Shown piece by piece: positions 1 through 9,958 of a stretch of DNA of 64,000 nt. Positions within the stretch are counted from its first letter, which is position 1. The number at the start of each line of letters is the position of its first letter. The position numbers were made by a program, and so were the translations under genes. This DNA is from Platerodrilus igneus (taxonomy: Eukaryota > Arthropoda > Insecta > Coleoptera > Lycidae), in the NCBI GenBank assembly GCA_036346225.1, contig JARFIW010001176.1, forward strand, positions 1,501,884 through 1,565,883, read 5' to 3'. Below the pieces are notes generated by a model. It saw nothing but the letters and a program-made list of their open reading frames with translations. It made no database searches and was not told the origin of the DNA.

Positions 1-487
1 TTTAAGTGTCACCGAAAAAGGATCCTGTTTTGGTATACAAACAAGTGTGTATATGATTTGAACTTATTTTATGTAAAATTGAATTTGGATATTTATAAAA
101 TTTGTACTTTGAACCAAAAGTCATATAGCCTTATGGTACAACATAATAACCTGTGTATTATTATATTTTTGATTTAAAAAAACTGGATCATAAAATATGA
201 CAAACAAGCGATAAAATGTCACCTGCTAAGTTACAAACAAATTCTCGTTTAACCTTTTACATTCTCTGAAGTTTATCTTTAAGTTTTCAACGTTCTTATG
301 AACATTTATACAAATCAAACTGTTAAATATTTACACCAATTTAAACTACTGTATAAATTTACAAAAAAAAACAACCGCTACGCTTCCTGTAGTTTTTTAG
401 TTTAACGAGTACTGAATAAAGAAATCATTCACACTGTAGTTTGCATGACTTCTATGTAACTCAGGTAGCAAGTATTTACCAATTTAT
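1..487. other. AT-rich sequence, nothing recognised
   Basis: AT-rich DNA with short A and T runs and no reading frame that I recognise. It lies just before the gypsy-1 fragment, but I see no matching LTR, primer-binding site or gag remnant in it, so the 5' half of that element is missing or decayed. Confidence 0.5.
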
Positions 488-500
488 TTGAGAATGAAAT

Positions 501-1451
501 TTGTACTATCGCCCATCAATTTTCGTGTTCAGCTATGTGGTACAGAATATCGAATACCTGGGCCACATCATAACCGCCGAAGAAAATCAACCCGTACCAA
601 AGCACGTGGAAAAGATCCAAAAAGCAGACCGGCCCAAGACCCTACGACAGCTAAGTTCCTTCCTCGGCCTCACCAATTGGCCCCGGGACTATATTCCGCA
701 GTATGCAGATCTCTGTAGTTTCCACTAACAAACTTACTCCAAACCAACCGACGATTTCAATGGACTCCGGAGACTGAACAAGCCTTCCAAGCTATCAAGC
801 AGGTCATTAGCCAATCTCTGAAGCTTTACCGGTCAGACTTTAACAAACCCTTCATTTTACAAACCGACGCCAGTAGTACAGGTATCGTAGCAGTCAGTCC
901 TCTACCAAGAAGTCGAAGGGTCACGGAACATCATCAGCTATGCCAGTGCCAAACTCATTCAAACCGAGAAAAACTATCATGTAAACGAGCAGGAATGTTT
1001 GAACAAAACCAAAGATACCCGCTCTAAGTTCACGCGCTGGGCCCTGCTACTACAAGAGTTCGCCATCGACATACAACACTGTCCCGGGACCCAAAACGAG
1101 CTCCCGAATCATTTCTCACGCCACCCCGTCGGCAATGACATTCCCGAGGAAGCCACGAGCGAAAACCGCCTGCTACCACCGAAAACACCACAGACCAACA
1201 ACATCACTCTAGTGGACCAGACAGCACAGCGAGACAACGAAGCCGTTGGACGGATGATCCGAGATTGGCTTCTCGTACAACAAAGAGGCCTCCAAAATCC
1301 AAACGAGGAGAAAATCCTACAAGACTTCGTAGTCGAAGATGGGTACTTCTGGCGGTGCAACCCGAACCAGGACCGACTCGTTGACACCCCGATGCACATA
1401 CTGACGTATAGCACGCCTATCACGACTTGTATGGACATCCAGGCATTATAA
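501..1451 (+). pseudogene. Ty3/gypsy pol fragment (gypsy-1): RT end, RNase H, tether
   Basis: Remnant of a Ty3/gypsy polyprotein, which would copy element RNA into DNA. Reading across three frames, the order is the end of the RT domain (motif YLGHIIT near 560, then SSFLGLTNWPRDYIP), the start of RNase H with its TDAS box (near 870), the ISYASAKL...EKNYHVNEQEC block (near 935-995), and the region before integrase (TRSKFTRWALLLQEF from 1018). Only about six residues separate NEQEC from TRSKF, where the family normally has several dozen including the TDH box, so RNase H has an internal deletion. A frameshift near 1390-1440 hides the YHDLYGHPG motif that opens the integrase zinc finger. RT palm, protease and gag are absent. 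Family recognition is secure; the exact clade is not. Confidence 0.85.
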
Positions 1452-1893
1452 TTTGAATAAGGGCCGTTTACTTGCGGCCACGTCCCCAATGCTCCACCCG
1501 GAGGTACTACATTGGGTTTAAACACGAAAATAATCGTGCTTCTTATTAATCCCAACTTCACAATTAATCCACCCTAAATAAAAATCTAACAAACCTAAAA
1601 TCTAACAAACCTAACAAACTCTAACAATCTAACAAACCTAAAAATCTGATAAACTGAAACAAAAACTAAAAACAGGGCTCAAACAATGGTATCCCTAGCG
1701 CCGACTTTGGAGTGTACCCGATCAACAAGACACGAGCAAAAATGAGAGGGGGAGGGATCCGTAATACCGGATAGCAGACGCCGGCTCTGCTTACCAGTGC
1801 GACCTGAAGGGTCGTCTTAAAACTATCCAAATCTAGCTAACTAATTTAAATCCATCCCTAGCTTTCCCTATCATTCTCTAACTGATTTATATT
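1452..1893. mobile_element. Unidentified insertion inside gypsy-1 integrase
   Basis: About 440-500 bp separates the GHPG motif of the gypsy-1 integrase zinc finger (ending near 1451) from the continuing DKTYRVL motif (from 1987), two motifs that are adjacent in this family. The inserted DNA has no coding potential. It contains a low-complexity block built on TCTAACAAACC (about 1585-1640) and a 31-bp stretch near 1488-1518 that matches the 3' end of the tRNA-derived SINEs found elsewhere in the window. I see no convincing target-site duplication. It may be another non-autonomous retroelement that shares a 3' tail with the SINE. Confidence 0.5.
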
Positions 1894-1949
1894 ATGATTA
1901 CAATCTTCACTATTCTACTCTCCCTTCCCAAATATATACTGCAACCAAA

Positions 1950-2949
1950 ATGGCGACAGAACGTCAAACAAAACAAATATGCCACCGACAAAACATACCG
2001 CGTCCTCGGCGAACAATACTTCTGCCCGAAGGTCGGTGACGCGGTAAGACACTATATAAGCCAATGTTGGACTTGTGCCGCTACGAAAAGAGGGCTGTAC
2101 CAACAAAAAGCACCCCTCCGACTACATCTACCCACCCGACCATGGGAGGTCATATCCGTCGACACCAAGGGGCCATACATAAATTCACGTAAGAACAATC
2201 GCTTCATACTGGTCGTAACCGACCTATTTAGCAGATAGGTCGAAGCTTTCCCTACGCCTGACACCAAATCAACAGCCGTCATCAAACTACTTAAAACTAA
2301 ACTCATTTTCTGATATGGGTACCCAAGTTCAATCCTCACCGTTAACGGAGTCCAATACGTGTCTCGACTGTGGGACCGTACACTAGATCAATGGGGTTGT
2401 CACCACTGGACTACGTCAATATTTCACTCACAAGCGAACCCAGTCGAACGCCGGAACCAGGAGATCAGAAAAGCCTTGCGAGCCTTCGCGACCCAACACG
2501 ACGCACGATCCTGGGACCTGAAATTACCCGAAATGCTGTACTTCCTCCGCACCAGGAGAAACGCAGCTACAGGGATTACACCCAGTTACGCCCTACTGGG
2601 GTATGAACCACCTCGTCCAGAGGACAATCAAAGGGAAGCCCGACGTCGCCGCATCCAACAAATCTAGGATCGCGAACTCCGCTTCAGAGCCAAATATGGC
2701 CAAGACGAGGATCCCTTCTTATTTTCACCTGGGGACAGGGTCATGATAAGGAGCCACCCTTCCACCAAGAACCAGTTCGATACGAAATGGACCGGACCCC
2801 ACCCGATTCAAAAGAGAGCCGGACCCAACATCTACTGGGTTTCGCTGGAACTGGGAGACGTGAAGATTCACGCTAAAGGTATTCGATCAGCACCCACTCG
2901 ACCCCCCACCATTTTCATTGATAATTTAGTGGTATGCAAAGGGGGTTAA
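1950..2949 (+). pseudogene. Ty3/gypsy integrase fragment (gypsy-1)
   Basis: Integrase half of gypsy-1. Visible in order are the zinc-finger CxxC (CWTCAATK, near 2070), the start of the catalytic core with the first Asp (WEVISVDTKGPY, 2143-2175), the ILVVTDLFSR block, the VERRNQEIRKAL motif with the catalytic Glu (near 2450), and a C-terminal GPY/F-type module (FDTKWTGPHPI, near 2780). It is dead: an in-frame TAG follows LFSR at 2236-2238, a TGA lies near 2311, another stop near 2666, and the second catalytic Asp is Val (TVNGVQYVS, where relatives have TDNG). After the terminal stop near 2947 comes the purine-rich CAAAGGGGGTTAAG, a plausible polypurine tract. Confidence 0.88.
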
Positions 2950-3010
2950 GCAACCTGACGGTTACGAAGATCTCCCAACACTTAGACATTTACCGAATAT
3001 TGTTATCATT
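2940..3010 (+). repeat. gypsy-1 polypurine tract and LTR fragment
   Basis: Directly downstream of the gypsy-1 integrase. The segment running from the G-rich tract through AACACTTAGACATTTACCGAAT recurs, diverged, near 33870-33930 and 34208-34280, each time after a similar purine-rich run. That marks it as the start of the element's 3' LTR or 3' untranslated region. The sequence then passes directly into an RTE-like LINE copy. Confidence 0.55.
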
Positions 3011-3452
3011 ATTGTTATTAATTTTTACGCCTTTATTAATAATTATTAGACGTTGGCTCTGGATCCAACCCCCACGAATATTTATTTGACAATGCTTGTA
3101 GGTGAATTTGAAAGTTTTTTTTTTATTTTTTAGGCTCTGAATTCGAATCCAATCTTCCACAAATATTTCATTCGGCAATGGTTGGATCTAACCACTTTCA
3201 CTATAACGTTGACTCCTCCCGCGTCCCTTATATTTTTGCTACACCGTTTTCTATTCCTAAAATTATTTTAATTAGTTTGTATGCTTCGTCTGTCTTTCCT
3301 ATTTCCATCTTTGTTTTTATCTCTTTACACTTTTCATCAATCCATTATGCATTTACGAATAATTTCTCATTTTATAGCTATGTATTTCTGTCTTCCTGCT
3401 CTTTTCGCCTTGCTTCTATTAAATTCAGAATATTCTTTGTTACCCCTGGTTT

Positions 3453-3454
<2 letters not shown>

Positions 3455-3497
<43 letters not shown>

Positions 3498-3532
3498 TAT
3501 GTTTTTTCTTGACATATATATATATATATATA
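3455..3532. repeat. (TA)n microsatellite pair
   Basis: Two TA runs (about 3457-3494 and 3513-3533) separated by a short unique piece, at the left edge of the hammerhead-bearing insertion. A third TA run (4168-4199) bounds its right edge. The insertion therefore sits inside, or created, a TA tract. Confidence 0.9.
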
Positions 3533-3649
3533 TACCAATTACATGAGATGTATCTGTAAATACACATTGTATTTACCTATACAAATCGAACTGGTATTTG
3601 CATAGCCATTACAAAACAATTACTTGATCATTTTGTAGGGGAAAAAACA

Positions 3650-3692
3650 TCCATTGACCAGGTTTCGACCTCTTGGGTCTCGTCAGAATGGA
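3650..3692 (-). ncRNA. Hammerhead ribozyme motif (type I, short stem III)
   Basis: Minus-strand reading gives every core element in order. Stem I strand TCCATT (3692-3687) is followed by CTGACGA (3686-3680), stem II GACC/GGTC with a 5-nt loop (3679-3667), GAAA (3666-3663), a 2-bp stem III closed by a CTG loop (3663-3657), the cleavage triplet GTC (3658-3656), and stem I strand AATGGA (3655-3650), which pairs perfectly with the first strand. Cleavage is predicted after the C at 3656. All invariant core bases I know (CUGANGA, GAAA, NUH) are present. The tiny stem III suggests that it would act best as a dimer. Confidence 0.85.
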
Positions 3693-3981
3693 CTAGTCTT
3701 AACCCTAACAAAATATCAAGAAACCTCAAAGTATAGGCACGAAGAAACCTCTGTACGTTGGCGAAAGGAAGATAGAGCGCCATCAGTTGGCTACAACTAG
3801 CACTAAGGCTGAAACTGTACAGAAGTTGATTCGAAACTATACTGTGTTCTATAAATGGCTATCACAAATACGTTCTGCCTTTGGGATATTTACAATGTAC
3901 ATGCATATATTTAATGCAATAGTAACATTATTTCCCGTGGCGGCGTCCAATTCTTGCCTTTAAGGCACACAAAATATATAA

Positions 3982-4162
3982 AAAAGCAAAACTTTCTCTG
4001 CAATCTGCAGTTACAATTAAACCAATTACATGAGATGTATCTGTAAATACACATTGTATTTACCTATACAAATCGATTTGTATAGGTAAATACAATGTGT
4101 ATTTACAGATACATCTCATGTAATTGGTTTAATTGTAACTGCAGATTGCAGAGAAAGTTTTG

Positions 4163-4167
<5 letters not shown>
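3982..4167. repeat. Perfect 186-bp palindrome
   Basis: The 93 bases at 3982-4074 and the 93 bases at 4075-4167 are exact reverse complements with no spacer, checked base by base. The centre is ATCGAT. The symmetry breaks at 4168 and then continues only as TA repeats. It is built from the terminal segment of the hammerhead-bearing element and its inverted copy. Spacer-free palindromes of this length are unstable in DNA and suggest a very recent event, or an artefact of cloning or assembly. Confidence 0.95.
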
Positions 4168-4202
<35 letters not shown>

Positions 4203-4605
4203 AGAATATCTCTGGCCGTCCTGTCTAAGCTGGATTTAATGTTATTTGATTCTGCTTCTACTTCTTTAGTATTAGAAATTTTCACGATGTCTTTCAGCAA
4301 TTCCTTTTACTTTTCTCAGATCTTTTGTAAATGTCTTTATTTTTAATTTCTCAAAGCCAAAGCGCATTTTTCCATTTCTTTTTTAAAATTTTTAAATTTA
4401 AGCGCAGTTTTCATAATTACTATGTTGTGGTCGGTCTCTATATCTGCTTCTGGGTAGCTTCTACAGTCTTTTACTTGATTCCTAAACCGTTATCTAATAA
4501 GAATATTTTCCTGTCTTTTGGTATCTTCCACGTGTATCGTCTTCTAGCATGATGTTGATATAATGTGTTTGTGATGGTTAACATATTTTGTCGCAAAATG
4601 CTGAT

Positions 4606-6189
4606 GGTAAATTCGCACAACCATAACAGAAGAGATATAAAGAAAGCGATAGCATCTCATCCATATGTTAGACAAAAAGAAATAAACTAAAACTTCTAGG
4701 TCACAAATAAAGGAAAACAGGGGAGGGGAACTAGATAGGATAATGCGTGAAAACTTCAGAATGAAGTATCAACTTAGCATCGGCTTCAACAAGACCTAAA
4801 AATTTATTGCACTATTCTTGCCAAAGATACATCAATAATAAATGGAGGGATATATAAAATTTTTTATAATACTAGATATATTTAACAAGGTAGATAAAAA
4901 GTATTAATTATTGTAGAGGCAAAAGTATTTAGGTCTTTTATATGTCTGCGGTTTATCATCCAGATCTTCAAGTTCGTAGATAAGCGGAATTACAACCCGT
5001 GTTATTTTACATAAAATTAATTTTATAGGTAAACTAACAGAAATTTTTTAGGTTCTTTTGTGTTTAAATGTAGATGAATCATTTTAATAGTTTAAATTTA
5101 ATTTATAAGAAAATTTCTAACAAAATTGCAACTCGACGAACAAAAGTTATCAAAAATTAGGTTAATAAGGAGGTATACAAAGTTTTCAAGAAGAAAATTT
5201 GTACCTAAGTTTATTTAAATTAAAAAAATTTAGCTTTCAACGGGAAAAGAACGAATTTCAAGCATCGAAATTTTACATGAATAATCAAAAATCACTCTAT
5301 GGTAAATATTTTGTAAACTCATCAAAAATTGCGAGTATAAATATATTTATGCTATGGAACTTTACATATACGACAGGTATACCTTAATATAAAGACTTTT
5401 TTATTCGGCAAAGACAAATTAGAGATAAGTCTAAGTCATATATACAAAAAAAAAAGGTTAACACATATATGATGGAGTTTTAAAATAAACCACTTTATAC
5501 AATACTAATTGCGAAAATAAATTATTTATAGGCTGCGTACAAAATGCAAGATATGCAAGCGTTATTAAGTACAGAATTTTTAAATTTTTACACCCAAGTA
5601 GACGTAAATTACGTTAAATTATTCGTAAAAACTTTAATTCCCAAGTCATTAACTATAATAAAGGGTAAACATTAATTATTACTTTAAAAATATTTCCTAT
5701 TGTTTTAAGATATTGTTCAATAAGCTAAATAACCTAGTATACAAGTAAACCACTACAAGTTCCCAGCAATATATTCTAGAGTATCAAAACCTACGGATGC
5801 TTTACAAGAATAAAATTACATGTAATATGTAAAAATGCTTTGTTTTGATAGAAAGAAAGAAAGAAATTAAACTTTTATCATCTTCTAATTGATAAGCGGA
5901 ATCGGTTTAAAATCAAATTAGCCTCTAGTATTAGACATGGTCAAACTCACACTTTATTTCATTAAAATTGAATATATGGTATTCTGCTTGTTGTTACTAT
6001 AAATTAAGTTAGATAGTACATTAAGCCATGGTCGGATGATACATTTTAAAGCCACGGGGGAACCGATAGTTTTTTATAGCCACCAGGCAGCACTTTATGC
6101 TGTATATACCAAACATTAGCGGATGACAACCTAGTTTATAAGCAGAATTAAATATCATTCGATGCTGAAACATTTCCACTTTGCGATAC
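4606..6189. other. AT-rich non-coding DNA with a dispersed-repeat copy
   Basis: No gene recognised; the small open frame at 5199-5387 has no recognisable content. About 4920-5830 resembles, in the same order, parts of the repeat interiors at 26840-27690 and 32150-32300: an AGATCTTCAAGTTCGTAGATAAGCGG-like run near 4960, and near 5740-5800 the pattern CAGCAATATATTCTAGAGTA, then TCAAAACC. It is therefore a further diverged copy of that non-coding family. A GAAA run lies at 5851-5868. Confidence 0.5.
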
Positions 6190-6404
6190 TTGTTATTTTT
6201 ACGCTTTTATTAATAATTATTAAACATTGGCTCTGGTCCAACTCCCATGAATATTCGATAATGCTTGGAGGTGAATTTGAAAGGTTTTTTTTATTATTTT
6301 TTAGTCACTGAATTCGAATCCAATTTCCCACAAATATTTCATTCGGCAATGGTTGGATTTAACCACTTTCACTATCACGTTGTCTTCTCCCGCGTTCCTT
6401 ATAT

Positions 6405-6482
6405 AATTAAATATAATATATATAATATATATAATATATATATAATATATAATATAATATAATATAATATATAATATATAAT
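6405..6482. repeat. TA-rich microsatellite (ATAATATAT units)
   Basis: Imperfect runs of ATA and ATATAAT lie exactly where copies C and A of the LINE have ordinary sequence (the stretch around TTATATTTTTGCTAC). It is a local expansion inside the LINE relic and not part of the element. Confidence 0.9.
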
Positions 6483-7282
6483 TAAATTGTATGCTTCGTC
6501 TGTCTTTCCTATTTTCATCTTTGTTTTATCACTTTGCACGTTTCATCAATCTATTGTGCATTAACTTTCTTGCATATACGAATAAATTCTCATTTTATGG
6601 CGTTGTATTTTTGTCTTTCTGCTATTTTCGCCTTTCTTCTATTAAATTCAGAATATCCTTTGTTACCCAGTTTCCCTTTTTTTTTATTATATCCCAGAAT
6701 ATCTCTGGCCTCCATGTCTAAGCTGGATTTAATGTTATTCCATTCTGCTTCTACTTTAGTATTAGAAATTTTCTCGATGTTTTTCAGCAATTCCTTTTAC
6801 TTTTCCTCCGATCTTTTGTGAATGTCTATATCTTTTAGTTTCGCAAAGCCAAAGTGCTTTTTCCGTTTCTTTTTTTCAAATTTTTAAATTTAAGCAGCTT
6901 TCATAATTACTGGTATCTATATCTGCTTCTTGGTAGCTTCTACAGTCTTTTACTTGATTCCTAAACCGTTATCTAACAAGCACGTAAGGTATTTGATATT
7001 TTCTTGTTATCTGGCATCGTCCACGTGTATCGTCTTCTAGCATAATGTTGAAATAATGTGTTTGTGATGGTTAAATTATTTTGTCGCAAAATTCTACCAG
7101 CTTATTTTCCTTGTCGTTTCTTGTGCCTATACCAATTAAACTGATTCCCCGCTTCGTGCATATCCTACCATTGTATTAAAATCTTCTATAATTATTATAG
7201 TTTCCTGTCCTTTTACGAATCTCAATATCTTCAATATCTTTGTAAATTTCTTCTACTTTTCCTGGCTGTAGCTAGAGATGGG

Positions 7283-7508
7283 GCGGCTCTGTAGCGTAGT
7301 TGGTATGCGTGCGACTACTATGTCCAAGGTCCCGGGTTCGAATCCCACCACGGTTCGCTTGAAAAATGTTAGGCGAGCATTTTTTTTACAAAAATAGGTT
7401 TTTCTTGGAACAGGGTTTGGCAAAATTCAAAATTTTTCAGGTAAAACAATACGTACTTCCTGGCCTATGTAGTACTTTTGGGTGAATCATTGGAAAATCA
7501 AATGTAGT
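7283..7508 (+). mobile_element. tRNA-derived SINE, copy 1 (internally deleted)
   Basis: The head is tRNA-like, with a pol III A box (TAGCGTAGTTGG, near 7293) and B box (GGTTCGAATCC, near 7336). The body continues GAAAAATGTTAGGCGAGCATTTT and ends in CCTGGCCTATGTAGTA, then the conserved tail. It lacks roughly 75-90 bp present in the copies at 18080 and 53815. Flanking 15-mers at 7268-7282 and 7509-7523 match at about 12 positions and look like a decayed target-site duplication. It sits in the endonuclease region of LINE copy B. Confidence 0.85.
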
Positions 7509-8200
7509 GTAGTCAGAGGTGGGCATGGATACTTGTATTATTACTTGTATTTACCGGTTTAGATTCTAAACTAACCGTGAGAGTCTTTGATTTTTTTGTA
7601 AGTAGTTTTCTACACAGTGTCCTATATTTTTCCGCATGACTATGTCCCACGCCCGAATTAATTTTTTTGATCCTGTGTGAATTACCATAAAGTCTCCTCT
7701 CCAACAATCCACCGCTCCTAGCCATCGAACTTCGCTAATCCCTAATTTGTCTAATGCTAATTTATTCATTTCAACACTTGCTTCGTGCTTCTCACATTCC
7801 ATCTCCCACTCGCAAAATGTTTCCGACTCTTCTTTTAAACTTTCCGATTACATCCTTCGAATGGAGGACTATTTTAACTCCGGAATCTTTTACCCCAGAG
7901 GATACTTTCATTTTAAACAATAATTTAAGTGCCCTGTGCACTTAGGAGGTAACGTGGTGGTTTCCCGTTGCCTTTCACATCGCAGTAGTGTGTCTTAGAA
8001 TGCCATACCGGCGCCTATGGTCTCTGCCACTCTAAGTACCGAAAGAGCCGATGCCCTGTTTTAGTCTGGTTCCTCCCTATAGATCCCACTAATTTGGTTA
8101 CAGCTATAGTTCGGCTCTTTAGCCCACTGAAGCACGCAAATCATTCTACCCGTTCTAGTATCTTAGAACTTCTGTACGGTGCAGGTCCGTTCAGAACAAA

Positions 8201-9326
8201 ATTATGACTCAATATGTTAAAATTTTGTTGTTCGAGCCAAATTATCTTCGAAAATATACCGGTCAGCCTAAGAGAAATGTACAACTAGATTTAAAGAACA
8301 CGCCTCTCAATTCAATTATGGTAAATATGAAACATTCCATGTCTCCAATTATATTTTCTTATACCAGCTCCCTGTTAAACTGGAAAATGCCAAACTGCTA
8401 AAGGCAATCTCAACGTATACTTCCTTGAATACGAATGCTTCAGTGAATTGAAGCAGTTAAACACACAGAGCCCCTCGTAAATTCTGATAAGGGGCCATAG
8501 CTTTATATACTCTACCGTCATTTCTGATTGTCTAAGTGCACTTGGTTTTTGTTTGGTCGCTTTTAATTCCCGTATTTTCTCTGCCTGTGTCTGAAAATTG
8601 ACGCAGTAGGTTTGTAATCGCTTAGATTTTACATCCGTGTAGAGATATTGGTTGTTTCGATCTATTGTAGTCCTGTTTTTCTCAGATTGAGTTTGTTGAT
8701 GTAGACACATTGCGTCTGTGTATTTGAAGATTTGAAACGGACTCCTAAGTTTGGTGCATGTATTTTTTTGTATTTAGATGTATATAAATCTCATATGGCG
8801 CAGTAGTTTCTTGGATTCTATTTTTGCCCAAAGATTGATTTTTTGAATTTATGCATTTGCCATTTGTTTAGTCTCTTTGTCGCACATTTTCGAGTTTAAT
8901 TTTAAGTCGTTGTAAATTCGTCGTTGTAAATCAAATAGTAAAGCTGTCATCTCTTGTTCCGTTATATCCTGTCATAAACCTCCTTTGTGCCGATGGAAAT
9001 TAAGTTGGACTAAAGGGGTAGTGATAGACACTTGCTCATGGACATCGAAGACAAACGGTTGTGTTGGTTCGGTAAAGTGAGTTAAGTCAATAGTTTCGCA
9101 AAACAGTGATAGCTCAAACGTAACACGTCCAATAAATCGCCTTACAGTCCACTTCGTTGAAGAGCAGGAACGACATTAAGAACAACAGAATAACGCGGAG
9201 GTAAGTCGATATATAAAATTATAAGACCCCTTGCGCATTAACCACCATTTCTCTCTAACGTTTGAGTTTGTTGATGTAGGTACGTTATATATGTGTTTGT
9301 TGATTTGAATCGGGTTCCTGGATTTT
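8201..9326. other. No gene recognised; start of the GT-rich repeat domain
   Basis: Non-coding. From about 8690 the sequence begins to carry the phrase GAGTTTGTTGATGTAG (8690-8705, and again near 9266), followed by TGTGTTTGTTGATTTGAA-like text. The same type of phrase recurs to about 13400, so this is the left part of a broad, degenerate GT-rich repeat domain. The minus-strand frame 8375-8710 shows no recognisable domain. Confidence 0.4.
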
Positions 9327-9958
9327 CAACGAACTTCGTTCGTTTATGAAATCGATTTGTCGTCCGTCTGTCCGTCCGAGGCCTTTCTAATGGTCGGACA
9401 TCAATGTGTGATACATCAATCGATTCAGCTCGGTGTCCTGAGCTTAAGTTTTGATGTCAGTTGAAATCGGGCCACGGGGACGCCGTGCCCCCGCGATATT
9501 CCGTCGGGAAAATTAAAATTTCAAATAGGTCCAAAATTAATGTGCGATACATATTTGGACTCCCCTAACATAGCTGAGGCGAAATATGGTACCCCACAAA
9601 ATCTGACCACGGATACCCGACCCCCCCGGGGAATTAATTTTTATCAAAAATTTCAAATAGGTCCAAAATTAATGTGCGATACATATTTAGAATCCTCTGA
9701 AAAAACTGAATCGAAATATGATGCCCCCCTTATTTACACACACACACACACAAACACACATACATACATACATACATACATACACACACACATATATAGC
9801 TTTTAAAATATTTATTCAATAAAATAAAATATATTAAAATGTCTCTTTTGTTGTTTATAAATTTTTGTATTTTATCTGAATACTTATAATTATTACAACA
9901 TAATAATTTTAATTTCTTTAAATTGTTTTAAAGTAAGTCTACATTTGGAAGTTCGTTG
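9327..9958. mobile_element. Candidate MITE with short inverted ends and internal tandem repeats
   Basis: An 11-bp inverted pair, CAACGAACTTC at 9327-9337 and GAAGTTCGTTG at 9948-9958, brackets 632 bp that differ in composition from the GT-rich surroundings. Inside are three diverged tandem units of about 134 bp, marked by AATGTG(T/C)GATACAT at 9403, 9539 and 9671, then a (CA)n/(CATA)n microsatellite at 9735-9797. No coding capacity. No clear target-site duplication was found, so the boundaries are provisional. Confidence 0.45.
9735..9797. repeat. (CA)n and (CATA)n microsatellite
   Basis: ACACAC repeats followed by CATACATA repeats, inside the candidate MITE. Confidence 0.95.

Larger units (their letters stand above)
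3534..4167 (-). mobile_element. Hammerhead-bearing element, Penelope-like terminal repeat candidate
   Basis: A non-coding insertion in LINE copy C. Seen directly: a 56-bp sequence at 3534-3589 recurs without change at 4021-4076 in the same orientation (period 487 bp), and is followed immediately by its inverted copy. On the minus strand the 487-bp unit contains a complete hammerhead motif (3650-3692). Hammerhead motifs with a very short stem III are known from the terminal repeats of Penelope-like elements, which often carry partial tandem or inverted copies of those repeats. I therefore infer a Penelope-like terminal repeat or a related non-autonomous element. No reverse transcriptase or GIY-YIG domain is present, so the family is unproven. 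Confidence 0.6.
3040..4605 (-). pseudogene. RTE-like LINE fragment, copy C (EN to EN-RT linker)
   Basis: Antisense relic of the LINE family seen best at 34400-37548. It covers the end of the endonuclease and the linker before RT; the minus-strand motif EYSEFNRSKAKRAGRQKYIAIK-like (3370-3450) matches the equivalent stretch of copies B and A. It is split at about 3455-4200 by TA microsatellites and a hammerhead-bearing insertion, and truncated at both ends. It shares its 3' flank (3010-3200) with copy B at 6190-6390, so the two copies derive from one master or from a duplication. The plus-strand reading frames here (3178-3559) are antisense shadows. Confidence 0.8.
6190..8200 (-). pseudogene. 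RTE-like LINE, copy B (5' end, endonuclease, linker)
   Basis: Antisense LINE copy holding the 5' untranslated region, endonuclease and linker, but no RT. Its 5' end on the minus strand stops near 8200 at the same GTCC(A/G)TTCAGAAC sequence as copy A near 37548, which suggests the true 5' terminus. The endonuclease shows the GISEVRW box (near 7735), whose Glu is a catalytic metal ligand in AP-type endonucleases, then GDFMVIHTG and CVENYLQK. A SINE (7283-7508) and a TA-rich expansion (6405-6482) interrupt it. The linker reading frame (6590-6790) is open but short. Stops and frameshifts throughout mark it as dead. Confidence 0.85.

Noticed and set aside
1915..2339. Minus-strand frames across the gypsy-1 integrase
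   Set aside because: They overlap the integrase motifs on the plus strand and show no motif of their own.
3178..3559. Plus-strand hydrophobic frames as membrane proteins
   Set aside because: They are the antisense of RTE-like LINE copy C and end in translated TA microsatellite.
7283..7360. Functional tRNA gene (also at 18300-18376, 24950-25025, 53815-53890)
   Set aside because: A and B boxes are good, but the anticodon arm does not pair well, the same body and tail follow each time, and target duplications show retroposed SINEs.
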